DNA from: CAZDCZ01 sp964504155
GTDB taxonomy: Bacteria > Bacteroidota > Bacteroidia > Bacteroidales > UBA12077
Direction of reading: 5' to 3'
Length of the DNA: 45,512 nt
Assembly: GCA_964504155.1 (NCBI GenBank)
Contig: CAZDCZ010000010.1
Location: 1-45,512 of the forward strand
The notes beneath the pieces are model-generated. The model was not told the origin of the DNA. It worked only from the letters and a program-made list of their open reading frames with translations, and ran no database searches. Of the stretch, positions 8,039 through 15,768 are shown in pieces; positions within the stretch are counted from its first letter, which is position 1; each line of letters starts with the position of its first letter. Both the position numbers and the translations under genes were made by a program.

Positions 8039-9472
8039 ATGGATAACAAAAAACATCAACAAATTTGGAATAATTGCCTAAAGGTAATAAAAGACAATGT
8101 ACCTTCAATCAGTTATAGAACGTGGTTTGAACCAATCGTTCCGATTAAACTAAGCGAAAATATTTTAACAATACAAGTTCCTAGTCCATTTTTTTATGAA
8201 TACTTAGAAGAACAGTATATTGATATCTTAAGAAAAACATTAAGATTAGAATTAGGCACTAATGCAAAATTAGAATATAGCGTTGTAATGGAAAATAGTG
8301 TTTATTCTAACGCCAAACCCTATACTGTAAAACTACCGACAAACAATAAAATAAATTTGAAGAACAGACCTGTTTCAATACCAATAAATTCTGAAGAAAA
8401 TACTATAAAAAATCCATTTATTATTCCAGGAATAAAGAAATTACATATTGATCCCAGACTAAATCCTGATAATTCTTTTAATAATTTTGTTGAGGGTGAA
8501 TGTAACCGACTTGCGCGCTCAGCGGGTCAAGCTGTTTCCGAGAATCCCGGAGGAACAGCATTTAATCCTTTATTTTTATACGGAGATTCAGGTTTAGGAA
8601 AAACTCACCTTGCACAAGCTATAGGAATTCGAGTAAAGGAAAAATTTCCTGAGAAAACTGTATTATATGTAAATGCAAATAAATTTCAAACACAATTTGT
8701 TGAATCGGTAAGAAATAATAATAAAAACGATTTTCTGCATTTTTATCAAATGATAGATTTACTTATTATTGATGATGTTCATGAATTTGCAGGAAAAATA
8801 AAAACTCAAGATATATTTTTCCATGTTTTTAATCACTTACACCAATCAGGGAAACAATTAATACTTACTTCTGATAAAGCTCCTGTTGAATTGCACGGAT
8901 TAGAACAGCGATTATTATCGAGGTTCAAATGGGGTTTATCTGCCGATTTACAAACACCCGATTTTGAAACAAGAATGGCAATATTAAAACAAAAAATTTA
9001 TCAAGATGGTATAGATATTCCAAATAATGTTATTGAATATATTGCTTCAAATATTACAACTAATATCAGAGAACTTGAAGGTGCATTAATTTCTTTACTG
9101 GCTCAAGCTACTCTTAATAAAAAAGAAATCACTCTCGAGCTTGTTAAAAACATGGTTAACAGGTTAGTAAAACATACTCAAAAAGAAATTTCTATTAACT
9201 TTATTCAAAAAGTTGTGAGTGGTTATTTCAATATGCCTCCAGATATGTTACAATCGAAAACACGAAAAAGAGAAATTGTGCAAGCAAGACAAATTGCAAT
9301 GTATTTTTCAAAAACTTTAACTAAATCATCATTAGCATCTATTGGAGCTCAAATTGGGGGGAAAGATCATGCTACAGTATTACATGCATGCAAAACCATA
9401 AATAATCTTATAGATACCGATAAACGATTTAAAAATCAAATATCAGATATTGAGAAAAAACTCAAAACATAA
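8039..9472 (+). CDS. dnaA: Chromosomal replication initiator protein DnaA
   Basis: DnaA binds the origin as an ATP-driven helix and loads the replicative helicase. The 477-residue product has all four domains. Domain I (IWNNCLKVIKDNVPSISYRTWF) is at the N-terminus, followed by a variable linker at about residues 90-135. The AAA+ core has Walker A GDSGLGKTHL at about 181-190, Walker B LLIIDDVHEF, sensor I LILTSDKAP, an arginine-finger region LLSRFKWGL, and sensor II TTNIRELEGAL. The DNA-binding domain carries the signature GGKDHATVLHACKTI near the C-terminus. Length is normal. It is flanked by hairpins and stands alone; dnaN and gyrB are not adjacent, as is common in Bacteroidota. Confidence 0.98.
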   Translation: MDNKKHQQIWNNCLKVIKDNVPSISYRTWFEPIVPIKLSENILTIQVPSPFFYEYLEEQYIDILRKTLRLELGTNAKLEYSVVMENSVYSNAKPYTVKLPTNNKINLKNRPVSIPINSEENTIKNPFIIPGIKKLHIDPRLNPDNSFNNFVEGECNRLARSAGQAVSENPGGTAFNPLFLYGDSGLGKTHLAQAIGIRVKEKFPEKTVLYVNANKFQTQFVESVRNNNKNDFLHFYQMIDLLIIDDVHEFAGKIKTQDIFFHVFNHLHQSGKQLILTSDKAPVELHGLEQRLLSRFKWGLSADLQTPDFETRMAILKQKIYQDGIDIPNNVIEYIASNITTNIRELEGALISLLAQATLNKKEITLELVKNMVNRLVKHTQKEISINFIQKVVSGYFNMPPDMLQSKTRKREIVQARQIAMYFSKTLTKSSLASIGAQIGGKDHATVLHACKTINNLIDTDKRFKNQISDIEKKLKT

Positions 9473-9485
9473 ATTCTATTAAAAG

Positions 9486-9519
9486 AAACAGATGCAAAAA
9501 AACGAGTCTGTTTTTTTTA
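9486..9519 (+). terminator. Intrinsic terminator after dnaA
   Basis: aaacaga (9486-9492) pairs with tctgttt (9507-9513), followed by a T run. The loop is 14 bases. Confidence 0.75.
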
Positions 9520-9558
9520 TTTGTTAATATCTGAATTACTTTCTTCTGTTTTTTCGAT

Positions 9559-9566
9559 TAAATTTG
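9559..9566 (+). promoter_or_regulatory. Candidate -7 promoter element for the YgjV-GNAT gene
   Basis: TAAATTTG followed by C matches TAnnTTTG, 116 bases before the start codon. No -33 TTTG at the expected distance was seen. Confidence 0.3.
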
Positions 9567-9682
9567 CATTTTATTTATATTATACTATTTAGAATATTAT
9601 AATAAATACATTTTATATAAGAAAAGTATTTATATTCACATACTAATTTTTTTTATATTACCAATAATTAAATACCTCTATT

Positions 9683-10309
9683 ATGGAAACAACAATTTTA
9701 GAATGGCTAGGCTATACAGCATCAGTTATAATCTGTATTTCTATGGCAATGAGTTCTATTTTAAAATTCAGATGGATAAACTTGTTCGGGGCTCTAACTT
9801 TTTCTATTTATGGTTTTCTAATAGGAGCCCTACCTGTAGGATTTTTAAATGGATTTATTGTAGTTGTTGATATATACTATCTGTTTATAATTTATAATAA
9901 AAAGGAAAAATTTGAAACTATAGAAATAGAAAATAACAGCAATTACCTATCACGTTTCTTAGAATTTCACAATAATGATATAAAAAAGCATTTTCCAAAT
10001 TTTAAATATAATAACGAAGAAAACACTCTTAATTTATTTATTCTCAGGAATTCTGCTATTGCAGGAATTTTTTTAGCACACAAAGAAAACAATAATATAC
10101 TAAGAGTAAAATTAGATTACGTTATTCCCGAATATCGCGATTTAAAAAATGGAAAATACATTTATAATAAATTAAAAAACAAATTTATTGATGATGGAAT
10201 TACTACCATAGTCGCATCGAAAGAAAGCACAAAATATTCAAACTACTTAAAAAAAATTGGATTTAAAAAAAACACAGACAATACATATATTAAGGTTTTA
10301 AAAAAATAG
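9683..10309 (+). CDS. YgjV-like membrane protein fused to a GNAT-like domain
   Basis: The first 75 residues are hydrophobic and form three or four membrane helices (TILEWLGYTASVIICISMAMSSI, INLFGALTFSIYGFLIGALPVGFLNGFIVVVDIYYLF). This is the YgjV family of inner-membrane proteins of unknown function. Residues from about 88 to 208 are soluble. They end in a pattern like the C-terminal half of GNAT acetyltransferases: LDYVIPEYRDLKNGKYIYNKLK, then SKESTKYSNYLKKIGFKK. The canonical acetyl-CoA loop (Q/RxxGxG/A) is weak (RDLKNGK), so catalysis is uncertain. The gene is monocistronic between the dnaA terminator and the region at 10.38 kb. The substrate is unknown. Confidence 0.7.
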   Translation: METTILEWLGYTASVIICISMAMSSILKFRWINLFGALTFSIYGFLIGALPVGFLNGFIVVVDIYYLFIIYNKKEKFETIEIENNSNYLSRFLEFHNNDIKKHFPNFKYNNEENTLNLFILRNSAIAGIFLAHKENNNILRVKLDYVIPEYRDLKNGKYIYNKLKNKFIDDGITTIVASKESTKYSNYLKKIGFKKNTDNTYIKVLKK

Positions 10310-10381
10310 GAGAGTTTATAAACACAAGCAAATTGTTAATAAATAGTTATTTTCTCTTATCAAAACTAAAAAAATATTATA

Positions 10382-10521
10382 TATATTTGCATCGAATTTG
10401 AAATATTTATATTAATGAATATAGGGAAAATACTCAAAAATCGAAGAAAAAATATTTTAATAAATAATAGAGTCATTTGACTCGTAAAGCAGGTTTCTTT
10501 TTTTTGAAACCTGTTTTTTTT
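10382..10521 (+). ncRNA. Candidate small RNA or transcription-attenuated leader
   Basis: A -7-like element TATATTTG (10382-10389) is followed by about 120 bases with no long ORF. A small hairpin comes next (gagtca/tgactc, 10470-10483), then a strong terminator (10486-10521). Inside lies a short reading frame at 10415-10480, 21 codons, beginning MNIGKILKNRRKN and ending on the TGA that sits in the first hairpin. It could be an independent small RNA, or a leader that controls the DMT permease gene starting 24 bases later. No -33 element was found. It matches no RNA family that I recognise. Confidence 0.4.
10486..10521 (+). terminator. Strong intrinsic terminator upstream of the DMT permease gene
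   Basis: The stem caggtttc (10490-10497) / gaaacctg (10506-10513) is extended by A-T pairs on the outside, with an 8-T loop and a T run at 10514-10521. It lies only 23 bases before an ORF start on the same strand, so it ends a short transcript or acts as an attenuator. Confidence 0.8.
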
Positions 10522-10544
10522 ATTTTTCAATAGAATAAGTAAAT

Positions 10545-11426
10545 ATGATATTTTTAATTTTAAGCATACTATCTTCCACATCGATTTATGTAATTTTCAA
10601 ATTTTTATATAAATTTAAAATTAATACTTTCGATGTAATAATAGTAAATTACATTACTGCAACACTACTAGGAATAATTCTTACAGATATTCAATTTAAA
10701 TTAAATTATATATGCAATTCTCCATGGTTTCCCTACTCTATTCTTATTGGAATTTCGTTTATTCTAATGTTTGTTGTTATTGCAAAATCTTCGCAACATG
10801 TAGGAATAGTAATTACCACTGTATCAAATAAAATGTCGGTAATTTTCCCTATTGCTTTTTCAATTCTTATCGACCCACACGATATTTTAAGTAATTTAAA
10901 AATTCTTGGAATAATTTTAGCACTTATCTCGTTATTCTTAACAATATACAAAAAAAGAAAAATCGACTTTGATGCAAGGAACATTTATCTACCAATAATT
11001 CTATTTTTAGGAATGGGACTTATAGATTCTCTTGTAAAATATGCTCAATTTTACTATGTCGACGATAGTAATTTAACTCTGTTTACAGTTATTCTATTTG
11101 CAATAGCCGTATTTGCAGGATTAATTATTAAAATTATAAAAAAGACCTCTTTTAATAATTTATTTAATTTAAAAGTAATATTATGGGGATTACTTTTAGG
11201 CATTTCTAATTATGGGTCCTTATATTTTATAATTAAAGCATTAAACTATAAGAACAATTTTGGAAATACTTTTGACGGCTCTATTGTTTTTGGAATAAAC
11301 AATATTGGTATTGTTACTTTATCTGTTTTAATTGGAGTAATTGTTTTTAAAGAAAAACTATCAAAAATAAATCTATTCGGAATATTTGTCTCTATAATAG
11401 CCATTTACATATTATCGAACACATAA
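10545..11426 (+). CDS. EamA/DMT superfamily transporter
   Basis: The 293-residue product is almost entirely hydrophobic, with about ten predicted membrane helices arranged as two similar halves of five, as in EamA (drug/metabolite transporter) permeases. Recognisable parts are a first helix MIFLILSILSSTSIYVIFKFLYKF, an LGIILALISLFLTIYKKRK helix ending the first half, and VSVLIGVIVFKEKLSKINLFGIFVSIIAIYIL at the end of the second. That last part is typical of the EamA helix 9-loop-helix 10 (FxExxxxxxxxG). The transported compound cannot be told from sequence. It starts an ordered chain with yigZ (6-base gap), pyrB and pyrI, but the genes need not be functionally related. Confidence 0.8.
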   Translation: MIFLILSILSSTSIYVIFKFLYKFKINTFDVIIVNYITATLLGIILTDIQFKLNYICNSPWFPYSILIGISFILMFVVIAKSSQHVGIVITTVSNKMSVIFPIAFSILIDPHDILSNLKILGIILALISLFLTIYKKRKIDFDARNIYLPIILFLGMGLIDSLVKYAQFYYVDDSNLTLFTVILFAIAVFAGLIIKIIKKTSFNNLFNLKVILWGLLLGISNYGSLYFIIKALNYKNNFGNTFDGSIVFGINNIGIVTLSVLIGVIVFKEKLSKINLFGIFVSIIAIYILSNT

Positions 11427-11432
11427 AAATTT

Positions 11433-12050
11433 ATGGAAAATAGAATACTAGAATATTACACTATAAAACAGCCATCAACCGGTCAATTTAAAGATAAAGG
11501 AAGTAAATTTATTGCTTTTGCTTTTCATGTAGAAACAGAAGAAGAAATAAAACAATATCAAGAAAAGATAAGAATTGAATATCATGACGCCAGACATCAT
11601 TGCTATGCTTATATTTTAGGTCCTGATAAAAAAAGATACAGAGCTAACGACGACGGCGAACCTTCGAGCTCGGCAGGCAAACCTATTTTAGGACAAATAC
11701 GTTCGTTTGAACTTACCAATACTTTAATTATTGTAATACGGTATTTTGGCGGGGTTCTTCTTGGTGTTGGAGGCTTAATTAATGCCTATAAAACTGCTGC
11801 ATCCGAAGCCCTAAAAAATACTACAATAATAAAAAATACTCTTCACGATATTTACGAAATTAAATTTGAATATTCAGATATGAACGATGTTATGCGTTTA
11901 ATAAAAGAAGATAATATTAATATGATAAATCAAAAATTTGAACTATCTTGTTCGGTAACATTAAAATTGAATATTAACAAAGTAGATAATATTTTAGAAA
12001 AATTCAAAATATTGAATACAACAAAAATAAAGTTTTTAGAAACGCGATAA
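11433..12050 (+). CDS. YigZ/IMPACT family protein
   Basis: Family members (UPF0029) resemble the eukaryotic GCN2 regulator IMPACT. The bacterial function is not firmly known; ribosome or RNA binding has been proposed. The N-terminal domain carries the signatures DARHHCYAYILG, ANDDGEPSSSAGKPIL and the block LIIVIRYFGGVLLGVGGL. The C-terminal DUF1949-like domain is at about residues 135-205. The 205-residue length is normal. The gene lies 6 bases after the DMT permease and 75 bases before the preferred pyrB start, on the same strand. Confidence 0.87.
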   Translation: MENRILEYYTIKQPSTGQFKDKGSKFIAFAFHVETEEEIKQYQEKIRIEYHDARHHCYAYILGPDKKRYRANDDGEPSSSAGKPILGQIRSFELTNTLIIVIRYFGGVLLGVGGLINAYKTAASEALKNTTIIKNTLHDIYEIKFEYSDMNDVMRLIKEDNINMINQKFELSCSVTLKLNINKVDNILEKFKILNTTKIKFLETR

Positions 12051-12125
12051 TTCATTTAAACTAATTTGTTTAGAAATAATTTTAAGAAACATTATATTAA
12101 TTTCACAAATAAATTTCTTGAGCCA

Positions 12126-13037
12126 ATGAAAAATAAACATTTAGTATCGATTAACGATTTTACGAAAGAGGATATTTATAAGATCCTTGATTTAGCAGCC
12201 GATTTTGAAAAAAATCCTGTGCAAGATTTATTATCAAAAAAAGTAATTGCAACACTTTTTTTCGAACCATCTACACGAACACGATTAAGTTTCGAAAGTG
12301 CTATTAACAGACTTAATGGTAAATTCATAGGATTTACAAATGCAGCATCTTCGAGTGTTTCTAAGGGGGAATCGCTAAAAGACACTATAAAAACTGTTGC
12401 CAATTACAGCGATATGATAATTATGCGACATCCTGTTGACGGAAGCGCCAGATACGCTAGCGAGGTATCATCTGTTCCTGTAATAAATGCAGGCGACGGC
12501 TCAAATCAACACCCTACTCAAACTCTGCTCGATTTATATACTATAAAGCAAACTCAAGGGACACTTGAAAATTTGAATATTTATTTCGTCGGAGATTTAA
12601 AATACGGACGTACAGTACATTCTCTATTAATGGCAATGTCGCACTTCAATACAACATTTAACTTTATATCGCCCAATGAGTTAAAAATACCAGATGAATA
12701 TAAATTATTTCTCGATAAAAAAGGTCTTACATATTACGAACATAGCGACTTCTCAAATATAATTTCTCATGCCGACATTATTTATATGACACGAATACAA
12801 AGAGAAAGATTCTCTGATCCTATGGAATATGAAAAAACTAAAAACTCGTATATACTTCGAAACAAAATGTTAGAAAATACAAAAGCTAACATGAAAGTAC
12901 TTCACCCATTACCAAGAGTTAACGAAATTCATACTGATGTTGATGAAAATGAAAAAGCATATTATTTTAAACAAGCTCTTAATGGTGTTTACACTCGCCA
13001 AGCAATTATTACTCATATTTTAGGACTTAAAAAATAG
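12126..13037 (+). CDS. pyrB: Aspartate carbamoyltransferase catalytic subunit
   Basis: Catalyses carbamoyl phosphate + L-aspartate to N-carbamoyl-aspartate, the committed step of pyrimidine synthesis. Motifs: the carbamoyl-phosphate loop FFEPSTRTRLSFESA, the MRHPVDG and HPTQTLLDLYT segments, LKYGRTVHSL, the aspartate-binding RIQRERFSDP and the HPLPRVNEI loop. I choose the ATG at 12126 (MKNKHLVSINDFTKEDI, 303 residues, the usual length). The longer frame from a TTG at 12066 adds 20 residues with no match to the family. pyrI follows 6 bases later, so the enzyme is the PyrB-PyrI type with allosteric control. No UMP-responsive leader or attenuator was recognised. Confidence 0.96.
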   Translation: MKNKHLVSINDFTKEDIYKILDLAADFEKNPVQDLLSKKVIATLFFEPSTRTRLSFESAINRLNGKFIGFTNAASSSVSKGESLKDTIKTVANYSDMIIMRHPVDGSARYASEVSSVPVINAGDGSNQHPTQTLLDLYTIKQTQGTLENLNIYFVGDLKYGRTVHSLLMAMSHFNTTFNFISPNELKIPDEYKLFLDKKGLTYYEHSDFSNIISHADIIYMTRIQRERFSDPMEYEKTKNSYILRNKMLENTKANMKVLHPLPRVNEIHTDVDENEKAYYFKQALNGVYTRQAIITHILGLKK

Positions 13038-13043
13038 CTAATC

Positions 13044-13505
13044 ATGGAAATAAACGACAAAAAATTACAAGTAAGTGCTATTAAAAATGGCACTGTAATA
13101 GATCATATTCCTGCAAATATTCTTTTTAAAGTTATTAATATTCTTCGATTAGATAAAATTGAAAATCAGATAACCTTTGGCTCTAACTTCGAAAGTAAAA
13201 AATTTGGGAAAAAAGCTATTATTAAACTTTCCAATATATATTTTAAGGATGATGATATTAATAAAATAGCACTTGTTGCTCCAGAAGCAAAACTTAACAT
13301 TATTAATAATTATAAAGTTACCGAAAAAAGAATTGTACAAGTTCCTGATACAATTATTGGAATAGCAAAATGCGGAAACCCAAATTGTATAACCAATAAA
13401 GAAAAGGTAACAACTAAATTTAAAACTATTTCGAAAAATAATATTGCACTAAAATGCCATTATTGTGAGAAAATTACAGACTTGGAACACATAGAAATTT
13501 TGTAA
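13044..13505 (+). CDS. pyrI: Aspartate carbamoyltransferase regulatory subunit
   Basis: PyrI binds CTP/ATP and holds catalytic trimers together in the c6r6 complex. The 153-residue product starts KLQVSAIKNGTVIDHIP, the allosteric-domain beginning with the nucleotide-contact region. It ends in a zinc domain whose four ligands are visible as C-x4-C (CGNPNC) and C-x2-C (CHYC) about 25 residues apart. Length is as in E. coli. It lies 6 bases after pyrB and is the last gene of the run; a repeat element and a hairpin follow. Confidence 0.96.
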   Translation: MEINDKKLQVSAIKNGTVIDHIPANILFKVINILRLDKIENQITFGSNFESKKFGKKAIIKLSNIYFKDDDINKIALVAPEAKLNIINNYKVTEKRIVQVPDTIIGIAKCGNPNCITNKEKVTTKFKTISKNNIALKCHYCEKITDLEHIEIL

Positions 13506-13531
13506 TTATTATAACAAAGAACTAAGATGGT

Positions 13532-13680
13532 GTTCAAAAAAGTGAAGTTTCAATTTAATTTGTCATATTGAGCGTAGTCGAAATATCTCAGTTTTAAACT
13601 AATAAATTAACTTCGTTGAGCTCGTTTCACTCGCTTCTTCGACTACGCTCAGAATAACAATAATTTGTTCTTTTTTGAAC
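13532..13680. repeat. Long nested inverted repeat, REP-like
   Basis: Outer arms gttcaaaaaag (13532-13542) and cttttttgaac (13670-13680) are exact complements. Inner arms 13560-13582 and 13638-13660 match almost perfectly around a core ttgagcgtagtcgaa. The core resembles a repeat (gtcattctgagcg-agtcgaagaatctca) often seen between genes in Bacteroidota genomes. The element occupies most of the gap between pyrI and the DUF4293 gene. Confidence 0.75.
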
Positions 13681-13704
13681 ATCCTTTTATAATCTTTTTT
13701 AAAT

Positions 13705-13747
13705 AATAATGTTCTGTTGATATCTGAAAATTCAACAGAACATTATT
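13705..13747. terminator. Long perfect hairpin between pyrI and DUF4293
   Basis: A 16-bp perfect stem aataatgttctgttga / tcaacagaacattatt with an 11-base loop. T runs after it are weak on both strands, so termination is likely but not certain. It is placed where two convergent genes meet. Confidence 0.55.
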
Positions 13748-13774
13748 GTCGTCTTATAAATACTTTTATTTTAT

Positions 13775-14236
13775 CTATCTAATTCTATCAATAGAGCGAA
13801 TTAAAGCTTCATCTTTACCAATAGATCTAATAGCAAGATAAGTAAAAATTATAGCAATTAAAGGAAACACTGCAAAAATCTTATAACTAACTACTGCTTC
13901 TAATTGTTTTGAGAAATTGTTAATATAATAATAATTCAAACCCATATACCCAAGCATCAACAACATATTAAAAAAGCTTATTCGCATTTGAATTATCCTT
14001 TTTTTATACAAAAATATAGAAGCAAAAGAAATAAAAACAATAACCGACAATAAAACTATTACAGGAATAATCTTAATACATAATTCGTGTTGCTCGTTTG
14101 CAATACGCAAACCATTATAGCCATATACATATAACTGACTTTCACTACTTAACAAATTTGCTAAAGGATAGAAAAATATCATTTCCATTAAAACCGCAGC
14201 TATTAATAGAAAAACTGTTTGTATTCTTTGAATCAT
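13775..14236 (-). CDS. DUF4293 family membrane protein
   Basis: A 153-residue protein with four predicted membrane helices (IQTVFLLIAAVLMEMIFFYPLA, IIPVIVLLSVIVFISFASIFLY, FFNMLLMLGYMGLNYYYI, IFAVFPLIAIIFTYLAIRSI) and the typical start MIQRIQTVFLL and end AIRSIGKDEALIRSIDRIR. These fit the Bacteroidota-specific DUF4293 family, for which no function is known. The C-terminal KDExLxRSxDRxR motif is cytoplasmic by the positive-inside rule. It is monocistronic on the minus strand, convergent with pyrI, and divergent from rocD across a 233-base gap that holds nothing I can name. Confidence 0.82.
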   Translation of the reverse strand: MIQRIQTVFLLIAAVLMEMIFFYPLANLLSSESQLYVYGYNGLRIANEQHELCIKIIPVIVLLSVIVFISFASIFLYKKRIIQMRISFFNMLLMLGYMGLNYYYINNFSKQLEAVVSYKIFAVFPLIAIIFTYLAIRSIGKDEALIRSIDRIR

Positions 14237-14469
14237 AATTATATACTATTTCAACAATATTAACATTTATCGTAGCAAAATTAATTGTTTTTATCCATAT
14301 ATCAACATAACAATGTATAAAAAATGTTATTTATTAAATACCCAAAATTACATGTTAAACAATATATTAATAATGTAAAATAATTGTTGTAAAAACCAAA
14401 ACAAATTATTATGATTGTAAATTATTATTAAAAGAAAAAAAACAACATAACTATTTAACTTATAAAGAT

Positions 14470-15690
14470 ATGACAAAAATGAACAGTCAAGATTACATGA
14501 ATAAGGAAGATAAATTTGGAGCACATAATTACCATCCTCTTCCAGTAGTATTAGAAAAAGGCGAAGGGGTATACGTGTGGGATGTTGAAGGAAAAAAATA
14601 TTTTGATTTTCTTTCTGCATACTCAGCAGTAAACCAAGGACACTGTCATCCTAAAATTGTTGAAGCAATGACAGAACAAGCTAAAAAGCTAACTTTAACA
14701 TCAAGAGCTTTTTACAACAACACCTTAGGTGAATATGAAGAATATATTACAAAATATTTTGGTTACGATAAAGTATTGCCAATGAACACCGGTGCCGAGG
14801 CCGACGAAACAGCTTTAAAACTTGCTCGTAAGTGGGGTTACATGAAAAAAGGAATTCCTGAAAATAAAGCCAAAATTATTTGTTGTAACGAAAACTTCCA
14901 CGGAAGAACAATTACTATTATTTCAATGTCAACAGATCCTGATGCATATAGTGGATTTGGCCCGTTTACACCCGGTTTTGTTAAAATTCCTTATAACGAT
15001 CTTGAAACATTAGAAAAAGAACTACAAGATCCTAATGTAGCAGCATTCATAGTTGAACCTATTCAAGGCGAAGCCGGTGTTTATGTTCCTGACGATGGTT
15101 ACTTAAAAAAATCATCGGAACTATGTAAAAAACACAATGTGCTTTTTATTGCCGACGAAGTACAATCGGGCATTGCTCGTACAGGAAAAATGTTAGCTTG
15201 CGATTATGAAGATGTTAAACCCGATATCTTAATTCTAGGGAAAGCAATTTCGGGTGGAGTATTCCCTGTATCTGCAGTTTTAGCAAACGACGATATTATG
15301 CTTTGCATTAAACCAGGTGAGCATGGTTCTACTTTTGGAGGAAACCCTATTGCATGTAAAGTTGCAATGGCTGCCTTAGATGTTATTAAAGACGAAAAGC
15401 TTGCAGAAAACGCCGAAAAAATGGGTAAAATCTTCCGCGACGAATTTAATTCTATCGATTCTGAAATGATTCAACTTGTACGTGGTAAAGGTTTACTTAA
15501 TGCTGTAATTATTAAACCTAAGAACGGCAAAACTGCTTGGGATGTTTGTGTTGCAATGAAAGAAAATGGTTTAATAGCCAAACCAACTCATGGACATATT
15601 ATCCGATTTGCTCCTCCATTAATTATTAATGAAAAGCAACTTAGAGAAGCAATGGAAATTATAAAAAGCACATTCAAACAATTTGAATAA
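14470..15690 (+). CDS. rocD: Ornithine-oxo-acid aminotransferase
   Basis: A PLP enzyme that moves the delta-amino group of ornithine to 2-oxoglutarate, giving glutamate semialdehyde and linking arginine and proline metabolism. The 406-residue product shows DVEGKKYFDFLSAYSAVNQGHCHPKI, PMNTGAEADETALKLARKWGY, NFHGRTITIISMSTD, FIVEPIQGEAGV, the PLP-contact Asp in FIADEVQSGIARTGK, and the Schiff-base Lys in LGKAISGG. HGSTFGGNPIACKVA follows. The AYSAVNQGH segment is typical of ornithine enzymes rather than acetylornithine ones. An ATG at 14479 is an alternative start. It stands alone between a 233-base gap and a terminator. Confidence 0.92.
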   Translation: MTKMNSQDYMNKEDKFGAHNYHPLPVVLEKGEGVYVWDVEGKKYFDFLSAYSAVNQGHCHPKIVEAMTEQAKKLTLTSRAFYNNTLGEYEEYITKYFGYDKVLPMNTGAEADETALKLARKWGYMKKGIPENKAKIICCNENFHGRTITIISMSTDPDAYSGFGPFTPGFVKIPYNDLETLEKELQDPNVAAFIVEPIQGEAGVYVPDDGYLKKSSELCKKHNVLFIADEVQSGIARTGKMLACDYEDVKPDILILGKAISGGVFPVSAVLANDDIMLCIKPGEHGSTFGGNPIACKVAMAALDVIKDEKLAENAEKMGKIFRDEFNSIDSEMIQLVRGKGLLNAVIIKPKNGKTAWDVCVAMKENGLIAKPTHGHIIRFAPPLIINEKQLREAMEIIKSTFKQFE

Positions 15691-15710
15691 TATATTAAAC
15701 TATTAAAAAG

Positions 15711-15750
15711 AAGAACTGTCTGATATTAAATATGACAGTTCTTTTTTTTT
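15711..15750 (+). terminator. Intrinsic terminator after rocD
   Basis: aagaactgtc (15711-15720) pairs perfectly with gacagttctt (15734-15743), followed by a run of T. This separates rocD from the M13 peptidase gene. Confidence 0.9.
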
Positions 15751-15768
15751 AATTAAATAACTTATATA

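Noticed and set aside
10415..10480. Short reading frame as an independent protein gene
   Set aside because: It has only 21 codons and ends inside a hairpin; kept as part of the leader/small-RNA candidate instead.
14348..14620. Minus-strand reading frame overlapping the rocD start
   Set aside because: It overlaps the conserved N-terminus of ornithine aminotransferase and shows no protein-like features.
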